Shown here: piece by piece, positions 11,791 to 24,307 of the stretch
How the letters are laid out: every line of letters starts with the position of its first letter
How positions within the stretch are numbered: position 1 is the stretch's first letter
NCBI RefSeq assembly: GCF_037975245.1
Contig: NC_092562.1
Location: 15,930,521 to 15,994,520 of the forward strand
DNA: 64,000 nt
From: Apostichopus japonicus
Taxonomy: Eukaryota; Echinodermata; Holothuroidea; Aspidochirotida; Stichopodidae
Reading direction: 5' to 3'
Program-made: the position numbers and the translations under genes
The notes under the pieces: generated by a model
Databases searched by the model: none
What the model was told of the DNA's origin: nothing
Seen by the model: the letters and a program-made list of their open reading frames with translations, nothing else

Positions 11791-13249
11791 GTCTGAGTAT
11801 TATTAGTGTGTTTTATATGTATTGTGAACTAAACTGCTTCAATATGAAACCACCACCCACCAATCATAACACAATGGACAAATATGTATCCCATTATCAT
11901 TACTTTCAAACATGCAGTAATTTTACCACTGTATGAGGGCAATATCAAGTTAATCCATACAATGTGATATAGACATATGGGTTTCATAGAGTCACACAAT
12001 CGCAACTTTCTGTTCTCAGTGTCAGGTATATATATATCTTTATATTTATGAAACGTGCACCACTAAAACACGATATGCGCTCAAAACAGACCTATTAAAT
12101 GGCCTAACTCTCTACCAGTTATGTAATTAAAGTTCTATTATTATGCCACACTGGTATTAAATGTAGAGTAAAACAGTCGACAGGATGAAGAAATTACTGG
12201 CAGTCTGTAATATAACAGGGGCCCTGCTGTTACCGCAGTGGTACCCTGTGGCTTTGTGGTACAGACTCATTTCACTTGTAACACCAGTATGAATACTTTC
12301 TTGAGGGTTTCCCTACATGGGAGGTAGTTTGATATGAAACCGATTTTTCTCCCCAAAACTTACTGGTTTGGGGTATTTTACAAGGGATGAACTTTTGTCC
12401 AAACAGTTCTGAGTGGCATTGACGTTGGTTTGGACATTTTCAGAATAAACAAGATCTCAGACAGCTATTCAAATCAAACTACTGTACCCATTGGGAAAGA
12501 GGGAGGGAGGGAGGAAGATGGGGTGGGGGGTTCAAGGAGAAGCACACCTAACCATCATGTTACCTTAAAGAGCTTTAGAGATACTGGGCAATGAACAACT
12601 CCAATTATCTAGTGAATATCTGCTCCCGTTGGGGAAATCTTAGTTTAATCAATCTCTCAGTGGGTAAGATTTTATCAATGTGTCATGCTGATAGTGTGTC
12701 ACTGGAGGTGAAACCCTTTTACAATGAACCCTTTGTTTCTCATATCATATTATCAAGGTGAAACTTAAATACAATGTTGTTGTTTAATGTGCATGTTCTT
12801 AAATGAACACGAAGGCCACTATTATATCTTCCAAAACTTTCTACCAAGTACAAGTGGATACCCAAAATAAGAAAGATGCTTGCCAAGATACCCCCAAATT
12901 GCTTCAGACAACATTGTTGCTAATTTATAGTTTGTTGGTTTCTGTGAAGTATAAATATTTCTGGTTACTTGGGGGGTGGGGGGGGGGGATTAACGAACAG
13001 TATGTCTCAGTGTTGGACCTTACAGAATGAGAATCACAGGTAAACTTTTATGGCTCTAGGGTTTATTGCCTGACTAGTTAGTGTTCAAGCAGCAGCAGAG
13101 TTTAAGCAGCAGTATATAATTATATGCATGTTATATTTACTCTAAATCACATATAAAAGTAAACTGCAATTTTCCAAACTGTTCAACTATTTTCTTGTTA
13201 TTACTTGAAATAAAACTAGATAAGTCTTGCTAACTATCTATTGGTTTCT
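11791..13249. other. Unannotated DNA with one terminal repeat fragment
   Basis: A short AGACAGGTAAG-family end (CCAAAACTTACTGGTTTGG) lies near 12352-12372. A G-rich purine tract runs 12495-12530 and a G-run lies at 12970-12989. No gene is seen. Confidence 0.45.
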
Positions 13250-13556
13250 AGGATTTTTAGATTTTATGATGTTCTGTCGTGTTGGTTTTAAGGTTCTAAC
13301 TTCAATTGGATTTTTCACTTTTTAGCATTCAAATTGTAGATTTTGTAGTCAATCTGTTTTATCGCTTTACCCTTCACCAGTGCTTTTAATAGTTTTCGAT
13401 CTCATATTCCTGTACATATCTGTAGATGGTATATTTATTTACTGTTTTTTATATTTAATGTTTTATGTCATTGTTTTTTCTAGATTGTTTGTAAAGCGCA
13501 CAGATGCATCGCGCGTAGTGCACTATATAAGATTTTATTTACATTACATTACATTG
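13250..13556 (+). mobile_element. 3' end of a CR1/L2-type LINE, distinct subfamily
   Basis: The last 70 bp (about 13486-13556) carry TTTGTAAAGCGCA, then AGTGCACTATATAAGATTTTATT, and end in repeated ACATT. This matches the layout of CR1/L2-clade 3' tails and parallels the tail of the 27-29-kb element, which has AAAGCGC and GCTATATAAG before TTATTATT. Upstream T-rich sequence may be the 3' UTR. No reverse-transcriptase coding remains here. Confidence 0.6.
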
Positions 13557-14980
13557 TTACCAGTTTCTTTTTGGTACCAAAAACTGCATAGAAAAAAATA
13601 GCCAAAACCAGCTTACAAAGTTATGGTAACTCATAAACATATCAGAAATGTCTGGTTTGGAAACTTCTAGAGTTGTCACTATCTTTTTGAAGGACCTTCC
13701 AAATGTACTTAACCAGCCATTCATGTCTCCCACCACATGATTTACAATGACGGTCCATAAACCATGCCTCGCAAAATTATTTCTGATGGGTTCCGATATT
13801 TTTTCAGATATCAAAGGATTTATCTACATTTTCGGAGTTTGCAGATGGAGATCTATGAAGTTTTGTTTTGAAATCAAGTCCATAGTCCTCCTTAGCTTTC
13901 ATTCATTCTAGACATTGATTCTGAGGGGATGATCTGGTGGGTAGTGGCCCAGTCCTTGTAAGAGAGCTGAATAACAAGAGCTGAAAGTAGCTTTACCCGG
14001 GAAGAGAGGCTTCCTTCGGGTTCTTCATTATTAAATTATTATAGTATCAAAATAACCTCAAAAAGTTTATCCATATTGACTTTAACAGACACTGAAAGGA
14101 ACTATACGCTACCACTTCACTGTTTAGCGGTAGTAGTGAATTAAGTATTTGAAATGGTAAATGCTCCACAAAAGCAATTGAACGATGATATATTTCCCCC
14201 TTGACAGAACCAACTGTCCTATATATGTCAAATCCACTTGTACCTTATTGCTGTGTGTATTACACCTTTGGGAATTGTGCTGAGGCAGTTTAAAAACCAA
14301 TTGAAATAGAGGAAAACACTGTGTTCTTCCACTCTAAGCTCAATTTCACTGGGATTGACCTTCAGAGCTGTAAATAAACCATTACTGATGGAAGGTTACA
14401 AAATCAAAGCATGTCAATCCCTTTGATCGCAGATAAATTTACAAATCCGAAATTAAAATGGGTATAAAAAATAATGAGTGGGAGATTTCAATTCATGCAA
14501 AGTAACAGGGTTTTTTTGTGTTTTTTTTTGGCAAAAGATCAACCAATTACATGTAGGGGTGGGTGTGTATTAAGGGAAGAGTGATGATATATGACTAGCT
14601 CAATGAAGTGATGTCTGACATTTTCAAAGCTGAGAGGGTAGAATAATAGTCTGTTGCTCCCTAATATGCTACAGTAGCCAAAATGGGCTCCGAGTCTCTC
14701 TTTTCAAATCCGTGCAAAGTTGCCAACGTTGATATTCAGCATCAATAGACCGACCAGATAACCATGGTGGTGATTTATAAATTATATTACATATATGTTA
14801 CAGCTGCTTGCATTATAGTTGAGCTATATTTGCTGAAATTTCCTAATGACATAATTTAGCAGTAAATAAGATGAGCTTTCTACTTGAAGTACAATAGAAA
14901 ACTCATTTGTCCAATTTAACTGTACATACATATTCTTCTGTGTCTCTTAATGTGTTCTTAGTTTGTTTTCAATTCAGTTA
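13557..14980. other. Unannotated DNA
   Basis: No defensible gene or element. An 85-codon minus frame (13557-13814) has no recognisable motif. Confidence 0.45.
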
Positions 14981-15019
14981 GCCTCTGAAAAAGATCCTGC
15001 TAGGATCGAAATGTCAGGC
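14981..15019 (+). ncRNA. Degenerate hammerhead-ribozyme-like motif
   Basis: Stem I can form between GCCT (14981-14984) and AGGC (15016-15019). Stem II is a perfect six-pair hairpin, GATCCT and AGGATC, with loop GCT. It is followed by GAAA, then TGTC at the position of the cleavage triplet GUC. The strand before stem II reads CTGAAAAA instead of CTGANGA, so one core G is missing and there is one extra base. The layout resembles type I hammerheads known in Penelope-like retroelements. This copy is probably inactive, and the assignment is inference. Confidence 0.45.
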
Positions 15020-16424
15020 CATCTATCTTTTACATAGTTTAGTCGTAGAATTAAGTCAGCCTTAATGAACAGGCTAATTAACAAAAAAACTGAAAAATGA
15101 CAAAAATCAACAAAATGGTTCTTGATGTATTCAAAGAAGTATTAAAACCAACCTAAAATACCTCATAGTACATGTACAGTAATTCCTTTCTAGTATTGAA
15201 TTTTTACAATCTATTAGTCAGGCATTTAACCTTGTAAATACATAACTGGGTGCCTTTCCCAAGGTCAATTGGCTAGATGAGTTCTACCTGGTTCCACATT
15301 ACTAACCCACATCTCATATTAAAGTCTTAATGTGTGTTAACCAAACTTAAAATTTGACCTTTCCAGCTTACTGCCCTAAAAGCTCAGTGAAAATGACACA
15401 GTTCTATGCAATTTTCATATTAATATTCATTATTTTTATTGAATTATCTGTCGTTAAACATGCTGAGGTGAATCACATTCGCCAGATTTATTACAAAAGT
15501 GGACAGTACAAGTATATATAGGTTACATTTGTGTAATGAACATGTTGATATGGGCGGTCGCAGTGATTTTATGGTAAATCGTTCACGCCATAAGGGCAAC
15601 AGACAATAAAGTTCTTTCTTTCGATTGCGACAGCTTTTCTCAATTAAACCCACCTGGTCAGAGTGCATTTAGGATAAGAAACATTGAATCTGCTTCGAAA
15701 GTTTGTTTTCCGAAATTCATCAGCAAACACGTATTGAGACTTTAAATATCTTTTGTCCTTTTCTTTAACAAATTTCAAGATTCCTTATACCATCAATTTA
15801 CCGAGATTTCGATGTTAAATGCATCTGCCATGGTGTAACCAAATAATCCATTTGTAATCAATATTTCCAGTAGACATAAACTCTGAATGATATTAATTAA
15901 AATTAAGGCCCAGATGTCCTAAGGCAAGCTCTCCTACATAAGCTGTGATACCAGACACCCACCCTTCTGACCATCTCTACTTTAGAGATAGAGGAATCAC
16001 CATATTTGTCACACTAAGGGAACCAAGACAATATCCACACAGTTTCTTATAATTGCTTCACTGGTGGTCAATTTGCTCAATTAATTAAAATTAATAAGAG
16101 AAATCCAATTGGTGCAAGATGAGTCCTTCCAAGGTGTGAGAAAGTAGTATTTTTAGAAGCCCTGGGTAGAAATTAACACTAGTAGAAACCTTGGCTCAAG
16201 TGGCATAAATTTATACAGAACTAACGTGAGGAGATGGGGGAGGGTGGGGGTCCTTAATTAAGAGTGGTTTCATGAGAGGGCACACAGAGTCAGTCCTGTA
16301 AAGTTTTGAGAAAACTTTATCTAGACTTGTAAACATGGGATTCAATTTTTTTAAATCACTTCATGGTTGTTATGTTGTCTATGAAAAGGTTTGTATGCAA
16401 AACATGTTAATAACCTCTGAATGC
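15020..16424. other. Unannotated DNA
   Basis: AT-rich sequence with no gene recognised. A 74-codon minus frame (15444-15668) has no motifs. Confidence 0.45.
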
Positions 16425-16700
16425 TGGATTCGGAAGGGAAAAGTGGGTGGAGCACGGGAAGTGGCACAGAACTAAATGTTTTCCTAGTCATGTCCTTTTG
16501 ATAGATCGCTGGTAGGGCACAGTGCAAGAATGTTACCAGTGGGGCTAGGGTAGATAAGAGTGTGTAGGTTGACGGAGACAGGTAAGTTAGCAGGGAAATA
16601 AATTACTAATCGTTCCCAGTCAAGTACTTTCTTTTGGTAGATGGGAAAATGCGTGTTTGGAGGTTAGAGGTTAGAGAGGAGCAAGGTCATTTGCAGTTAA
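16425..16700 (+). mobile_element. AGACAGGTAAG-family copy, longer variant
   Basis: The copy opens with GGATTCGGAAGGG, continues through GTGCAAGAATGTTACCAGT and GGCTAGGGTAGATAAGAGTG, and reaches GGAGACAGGTAAG near 16576-16588. A further GGTAGATGGGAAAATGCG block follows, as at 1440 and 1830. It is in the same orientation as the 11.6-kb copy. Confidence 0.6.
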
Positions 16701-17505
16701 CACCACAACAATTTACAAACCCTGTATTATATAACATGACTTTTACTGAACTTTTCGAGCTTCCCTAAAATACTGTACGGACTGAAATGTGCTGAAATAC
16801 ATGATAAATTGTTAACCTGTGCGAGCAAATAAATTTTAGCTCTGCAAAAGATCAAAAGAGACATATCTTTATCATTTCTTTTTTATCAATATCATATCAC
16901 TGACACGGTATATATACCCACTCCTTTCATCTCCCTGACCAAAATAACTGCATAAGAAGAGAACAGTTATACCCTCCGAGACAAATTCAGAAGAAACACC
17001 TGAGACCTGGAGAGCTTCTTCAAGATATACTCCAGAGATTGCTATTTCATAAACACTACTTGAAAACCATTAACGTCTCCGATATTCCGCAGTCCTTGGC
17101 ATTTCATTTCTCCAAGGAAGAAATGATAAAAATTTGCTTTTCTAACTCATTGTCAGAAAAAAATGATCCTATGAATGGTTTATTATCAGTAATGGTTGCA
17201 TTACAATGATTGGCATGTAAAGGGGGGGGGGGTGTAAATTAAAATTTATGACTTTGGGATTTTCCTTTGTAATTATCATTAAGATAGCTAATTAATAACT
17301 TTTTAATTACCTTGTATAATTTTGGAACTTACAGTAGGACATGTCTTTCCGGTATGGTACTTGGGTCTTCCTTTACATGGTGGAGGATTAGGGTAACATG
17401 GTGGGATATGGAGTTAGTTACTCTACGCTACATGTGGTATGTACTCAAATTCCTTTTGCAATGAAAGAATATTTATAACTCTACAAGCTAGGTAGATTAG
17501 TGTGC
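16701..17505. other. Unannotated DNA
   Basis: Apart from a run of 11 G near 17222-17232, nothing notable is seen. Confidence 0.45.
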
Positions 17506-17979
17506 ATAAAAGAGACAGGTAAGAGAGGAATTATAAAACTTACTGGTTTATATATTTACGAGTGACCCACTTACCTGTCTCCCCACAACCTATGCACCAC
17601 ATTCTACCGTGTCTAGTATGCCCTGGTAATCTTTTAACACTGTGCACCCTCAGTGACCGGTCAGATCCGGTCAGTGACCTCCTTCTCCCTATAAGAAGAG
17701 GATACTTATCAGGCTGTAAAAGGTTGTTGGAACGTCTAGAAATCCTATAAGGAAACTTCTAGGTAAAAATCCAAGGTATTCCAGGCAGTTTCCAAAAGAA
17801 AATTTTTCCCAATCGAAAAACATGTGAGACACTTTGGGTGGTAGAATAAGAAGGAGGTCACTGACCGGACCTGACCGGTCACTGAGGGTGCACAGTGTTA
17901 AAAGATTACCAGGGCATACTAGACACGGTAGAATGCAGTGCTAAGGTTGTGGGGAGACAGGTAAGCGGGGAGCGAAGTA
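17506..17979. mobile_element. Fold-back copy of the AGACAGGTAAG family
   Basis: Two arms face each other. The left arm is 17570-17686. The right arm, its reverse complement, is 17850-17965. I count about five mismatches over 117 bp. The spacer is 163 bp. Outside the left arm is the terminal block with ACTTACTGG and TTTACGAGTGAC. Outside the right arm is a shorter GAAGTAAAT end. A further GAGACAGGTAAG lies just upstream (17512-17523), so a second, smaller inverted pair is formed with the left arm. No frame in it encodes a transposase. Confidence 0.8.
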
Positions 17980-18719
17980 AATATGAAGTAACTTATGTTT
18001 GGGCAAGTGATTATGCCACAGACAAGAGCTTTGTTTTGTTTTTCTATCTTGATCTTCAAACTACTGTTTCTCCGAACCCTACTACGCCAACTATTTGTAT
18101 ACTAACAGCAAATTGCTCTACCAAACATGCATGTACTTTTTGTTCTTACTGTTATCATTATACCAGCAAACATACCAAACACAGTTCTAAGTTAAAGATA
18201 AGACTTTTCATTAAATCAAGTTAGTAGAGAAGAAGAGCTCTTAATAAAATGTGAAGATCAAAGAAGAAACCGAAGCTGAACCAACTATCTCTATACTCAC
18301 AAGACCATTCTTCCTTGGGTTTGTTCAAGGACTTGATCTTTCAACGATAGAAATCGGCAGAAATTGATGGAATCCAACGTCGGCAAACTTCGGAACGAAT
18401 CAAACGGAGCGCACTTAAAAGCATCTTTTGAATTTAGTAAGTTCGGTCAGAACTTGCAGAGCTCGTGTAACAAACTAAGTAACAAGTTGATTGATCATGA
18501 TTGTACTGACCCAAATGTAGATTATAACAGATCGATATAAAAAGATTAATTGCAAAACAATTTGAAATTTCAGTCACAGATTAAATTACAGTTACTAATA
18601 AGAGTTATTATTAATTGGATGAATTAACAACTAATTATTAACTCTGACAAATATGCCTACCAGACACTTTTTCTACATTAGTATTAGCGCAAACAAATCA
18701 TCTGAAAAGGTTTCAACAT
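17980..18719. other. Unannotated DNA, locally CpG-containing
   Basis: The stretch around 18300-18450 holds more CpG than its surroundings and ends in a GTAAGT at about 18439. That could be a splice donor of a non-coding first exon, but nothing else supports this. Confidence 0.35.
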
Positions 18720-19087
18720 TTAAAGGGTGTGAAGACTCACGCAAAAAGAAACGTCTAATGCCGGTAATCTGACCTAGTTTCGAATGAGGTGTAACAGAAG
18801 TGTTAGACACCACCATCGATCCCAGAAAATACACACACAGCTTGCAACCGTCGGTAATTAGACACTAATGTACAGTCAGTACATACAGCTGCGGTCAATA
18901 CCCACAGCACAGTGTATAAACGATACAGCGATGGACATCTCAGGTCCAGCTAAAGATAACAAGGTATCACGTTTCATAACTGTCTGCATTTTGTAGCGAC
19001 ACGAACAAAACGTCACTTGCAAGCAACAGAAAGTTAAATTTTTCAGATGGCCGCACACGGATTGGGGCGAGTCTTCAATGCCTTTAA
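18720..19087. mobile_element. TTAA-flanked MITE, copy 1
   Basis: The element is bounded by TTAA at 18720-18723 and 19084-19087. Its ends are loosely inverted: GGGTGTGAAGACTC on the left and GAGTCTTCAATGCC on the right. Most of it matches the copy at 40638-40899 in reverse orientation. This copy has about 104 extra bases (roughly 18774-18880) that the other lacks. TTAA flanks are typical of piggyBac-type elements, which is the basis for that tentative assignment. The 60-codon frames inside have no domain. Confidence 0.7.
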
Positions 19088-21859
19088 GTTGAAAAGAAGG
19101 TCTGACAGTTTAGAGATGCAACATACTCCATCCGCACCAGGGAGAATGGCATGGAATGTATGTTTCAGATTCAAAATGCTAAGTGTAGGGAGTCATAAAT
19201 GTAGTCTCCATACTTTTTATGCAGGCTAAAAATTGCTACACAAGACAAGGCCAATCAAAATAATATAAAAGTAACATGTACAGCTTTTTAGAGATTGGAA
19301 CAGTTGTGGATCAGGATTATTGTAATCTTAGATCATGGCATACTGTATAGAACAATGTTCAGATTCAAAATTATGCTAATTTTAAAAATTATTGATATTA
19401 GCTGCGGAAGCTGCCCAAAATTTAGCCACTTAAAATTGCTACAAGATTGAGATTACTAAATGGCATGCATGTTTCTGTCATATATTCATTAAGTAAATGA
19501 AATGGAAAAGATGAATGGTCTAATGAAAATGTATAAAATCAGGAGAAAATGATCTGAGAAGACTATAATAAGTGTGTAAATTTAGTTTGATTGCAATTAT
19601 TGACCACTTTATAGGGTCTTCTCTAAGCAGACTTGAAGGCAATACTGCTTGCATTTGTCTAAGTTGTAAAAGTGACATATGATTGACTGGTTTTTTTTTT
19701 CCCAGTTTACTTGTTGACAATTAACTTATTGCAACTGATTGCGGAATGAGAATTGTTGTATTTTCACATCAAAAAGGGACAAATTCCCAAACATTCATTC
19801 AGAGTTGTATTATAATACAGTTTATGTGGGCTTAAGTAAACTTAATACATGTTGTGGGCTGCATAGTTTATAAGAGGTGCAGCAAATCACTCATTATGTG
19901 GGGGTTGCTTGACTGATCTATAAACCTAAATCTTACAATTATGTGATACAATTAACACTGTAAGTAGGTTTGTATTACCTCAGTGGGTGGTGTATAGTGC
20001 AAACAATGAAAATCACAAATCACAGTTACGGTATAAATAAAAGCAACGAGACGAAATAAGTCTCCCATTCGACATCCATACACTATTCTGCTTAGATTGC
20101 TCATGTTTGCTGGAGCATTATTTGCAAGTGTGCAGTGCCCCCTACTTAATGGAATGCTATCCTTTTTATCTTCTAACCCTCTTTAGGGGCAATAAAAAAA
20201 CAAAATGGAAGGAAGGAAAGAATGAACTGGACAAGCATTTTATGTTTATTTATGATTGAACTATATCGTACCGAATGTCAAAAGTCTAAACTTTGTACTC
20301 TTTGTGAAAATAAGTAAGTAAGTAAGCTGCATATTTAAAATGAAACTGTGTTCCCGCGGGGAGCAGCTACCGATCGACTCCCCATTTTATGAGAAATGTC
20401 ATCACGAAAGGGAAAGGCAAATAATTATTAGCTTCATCCTTATTTTTACCTCACAAAAGTTTATTTCACACAATATCAACTCCAAAGTGTAAATTTTGTA
20501 AAGAGTTTGGTCCTCAATTATGAAGTCATACAGAAAAGTAGTGTGTTAAATCACACAACCGTTTGTATGTTTCCCAATCTGAGGCAAATATTCAATCTCT
20601 TTTTCCCCGTCATTTTTACACATTTGAGAGACAGACATAAGGTACTGTGTATCTGACCGATGAGTCAATCGGTATTGCATCTGAATTAATATTAAGCATG
20701 TTAAAATTTGGTCAATGGTTTCAAAAATGCTTTTTCAAACTATTTTGTTGAAATCATACATGAAGTGAAGGACAAAACTTTAAGGGTGGCAGAGGCATGC
20801 TTGTTGCAGTTGGCACATGAGTAAAGATTTTACAACTTTCTAGCATCTTAGATTTGAAGCAGAATTGTTATTTAATTTCGAGGACCATAGCATTAGTACA
20901 AATACAAGTAGAATTCTGTTTGGTATGGGTATGAGTACCAATACAATTGACCTTGGCATAAGTATAAGTGTGAGTACAAATAAGTGTACTTGATCTTACA
21001 CTGGTATCTAAACTAGATTTCAATATGTCCTGAGCATGAGAACAACACTGTACAAGTACAGTTCCCCTTTGTATGAGTACATGAGTATTATTCCTTATGA
21101 CATATCTGAGCAGAAAACTATACCAACTGGTATGACATTTCTAACCATTTGCAACTCTCTTGAAATATAATAAATCTTGAAATAGAAAGACATCAAAACA
21201 TTTGAAACATGTTAAGTGTCACCACACAATGTGCACTTCTGAATTTTGCCAAGACAGCTCATTATGATACGATATTCCCACGAAAGAGTCAGAAGAAACA
21301 GTACTTCCTTGTTTGATGATAAAGTTCCTTAAACTTCCTTTTACCCGAGCACAATTTGTAAGATTGATTGATTTTAGGGCAATCGGTGGTAAATTTCCTG
21401 ATACTAATAATTTACGACCGGCCTATTTATATAAGGTTCTGAAGTTCCAAGTTCACAACTTCTTAATAATCTGATCACCAACTTTAATACTGTATATTAC
21501 AAGCGGTACGTACATTCTATGCCACTCGGTTCGTAACCTCACATACTTTTACAGTTTTACGTAAGTCAAAATCCCATTTGGGCAACTGTTAGTTCATGCA
21601 AACAATTCGGGTATACTAGCTGTTGCAGCCACAACCGACATTACAGCACGAAAGGATCTATAGTCAAGGCGAAAATTTCCTTTTATTTTTTATGAAAGAG
21701 GAACATTTTCTACGCAGCATCGTGGAAAAATTAACCTTCAATTCCTACTGTAAATCGTTTTCAACATATATAAAATAATACTGAAGCAAACAGGTGTGAT
21801 GTTATGTTTGTGCAGATTGTAGAGGGTGCAATTAATTATCCAGGAAGATATTATACTTG
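19088..21859. other. Unannotated DNA
   Basis: No gene is recognised. Around 20895-21090 the motif AGTAC and its variants recur irregularly, which may be an old degenerate tandem array. A short (AAGT) repeat lies near 20311-20325. Confidence 0.4.
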
Positions 21860-21985
21860 TACATAAACCCTAAAACATATTGGTTTGGATAACTTCAGAG
21901 CCAATATACTTATGTGTCTCCTATGCACTCCTTTCTACCTAAACTAGCTTATGACACTTGGTACCATTTTTGCACTTCTCTCCCT
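21860..21985 (-). mobile_element. Diverged AGACAGGTAAG-family fragment
   Basis: AAAACATATTGGTTTGGAT, an altered CTTATGTGTCTCC block, ATGCACTC and CTACC..AAACTAG appear in the order expected for the longer variant in minus orientation. Divergence is high. Confidence 0.45.
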
Positions 21986-22739
21986 TCCTCCTCTTCCCTC
22001 CCCCTTTCCAACCTTTCCCCCTTTGATCTCCTCAGGTCATTGCCCTCTTCCTTTCTGAAAATTCTGACATGATTCTCGTTTAGCTTAAACACATATGATC
22101 AAGTTTACAAACAATTTAATATCAGTAAAGTTATCAGTTTTAGATTGTACAGTTTGTAACAAACAATGCATTACATTGTGGATCAGTCTTTATCACCTAC
22201 AGTATGCAAACATGATAATTATGAATTAAGATATGAAATGAAAGGACATGTTTTCCAGGCAAACATGTGAATGAGAACCATCGTATTATAGACCAGTGAT
22301 GTGTATGCAGTAGTAATGCTACTTTATTGTGCAATGCAAAAAAGTGTCAGTTCAGTGGTTTGAAATTCTGAGAAATATTAAGATTATATTATCTCCATAG
22401 TTTGGCAGATATGTACATTGTCCTGCACTATACACACAATAAATGCAGTACAGTATGTCAGCAAAGGAAAGCAACAATAGCCAATTTAACACTATGGCAG
22501 GCTTAACAAGGGAAGTATAGCATTTTGCTTAACCGCCGTAACCGGTAAACATACAAAACTGTCATACCAAAAAGAGCATATATATCTGAATGGAAAAACA
22601 AACAAAAATACAGAGAATTTCAAGACTACTAATGCAGTGCTCGCAGTAGCGAGAAAGAGGATTATAAGTAGTCTTCGGACTTTCAAAACTCTCCAAGTAG
22701 ACAAATGTTGAATGCAGATTCGGGTGGATTGAATTCCAG
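21986..22739. other. Unannotated DNA
   Basis: A pyrimidine-rich tract near 21975-22035 is the only compositional feature. No gene is seen. Confidence 0.45.
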
Positions 22740-22915
22740 CCAGAAAGTGTGATGTATGAGTTTCGAATGATAGATTTGGAAGAGGTCATCGTGGGAGGGG
22801 AAGGGGGGACGGAGGAGGGGGAAGGACACTAAGCAAGAATGTGAATTGTTATAAACTAGGTAGATGGGAGTGCATCTATGTTTAGAAGACATGTAAGGAA
22901 GGGATGGGGTAAATA
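22740..22915 (+). mobile_element. AGACAGGTAAG-family copy, longer variant
   Basis: AATGATAGATTTGGAAGAGG, a G-rich purine stretch, GCAAGAATGTGA, ACTAGGTAGATGGGAGTGC and AAGACATGTAAGGAAGGG follow in the family order. It shares its first block with the copy at 481-622. Overlapping minus frames of 69-75 codons here are repeat by-products. Confidence 0.55.
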
Positions 22916-24299
22916 TATTTCTTTGAGTGGCTGAACAGAAAAATTATAATTCTAGTTTGTTGAGTTAGAAACAGGTTAGAGAGTTCCAAATGAAGAAGAT
23001 TTTTGGCATTTTGGTTAAGTGAGTATAAATTTCTCAATTAAGATAAGATTGCAACAAAGGATCAAAGTGAAACACTCTTTGATTTTTCCTCTTTTATTTT
23101 TACTTCATTTGGTTCTTGACATTTCGTCTATTAGAGAATTAGTTTGTCATATTCTTAGCATGCAATCATTAAAAAAAGCAAAGCAAAAAATTGCAACAAT
23201 TTTCAACTTTCACTTCATTATTCTAAATAATGCTTAACAGTATCAATAAATATCAGAAAGTATTGAACAAAGACACACTGTGTGTTGCCCATTTTACACT
23301 ATACTGTATATTTATATATTCTAATTAAAGTTTCAAGTTTAAAATGAAAATCATTGCACTTACTGTATAAGTTTATAATTAGTCTGATGTATCTCAGGAT
23401 AAAGCATTACATTATTTGTCTGATGCATGTTAAGGATAAAGCTTACGTAGTTTGTTGCACTAATGTTACTTTAAGATGTTAAAAAAAGCTTACAAACTTG
23501 TGATTATGTTAAAACAAAACACTGGCACTTTTTAATTAACAGCTAGCAATAATTTCATAGCAGATTTACCTAGCTAGCTCTTCCCTCCCACACAATCTAC
23601 CCCCTCCGCCCTTCTCCCAATTGACGTACTTACCTACGTTTATCAAGTATAACTTCCTAAGTTTTTTACCTTTTGATTTTACTCAAAAATATGACCCTGA
23701 GATATCAGGGATGAAGACAAAATTGGCCTCTTGCACCAAAATGTGATTCTATTTGTATACAGAAAAGATGAAAACTGATGATAATTATAATTGCAGTCAT
23801 TTGTATAGGAAGCAAAAACGACATCAATTATTTACTAATGCATTTAATATACGGTACTGATGATGCCATCTGAAAATTCGTGTACGTAATAAAGGGAGGG
23901 GGCATACATTTAGTATTTAAGTAAGAAAGAGGCAAAAGGAAAAAGGAACGAAGAACAGCAGAATTCTGTACTATAAAAAATATTGCATAGACTTGGACAA
24001 GCAATGAGTCATTTCATTTTGATAAATAGTTTTGACATTAATGTAATAGCTGCATGCTATTAAAATAAACTGGAAACATCAAAACGAAAACGAAACAAAA
24101 CTGAAGTATCAAATGATATTGTTTTGATTTCTTTTGAAACTTAACAGTGCAAAGGTAGAGATGATGTGTAATGAAATTGACTGAAAAGCACTCAAAGGTA
24201 AAAACTTAACCAATTATTATTAACTTTTTTGTATTCTATGAATATGTGTGTGCGCAGACAGTCAACAGGGGAAGTCAATTTCACAGGTCACCAGGTTCA
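22916..24299. other. Unannotated DNA with a small duplication
   Basis: A GTCTGATG..GGATAAAGC block is repeated at about 23381 and 23419. No gene is seen. Confidence 0.45.
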
Positions 24300-24307
24300 C
24301 TCTAGTC

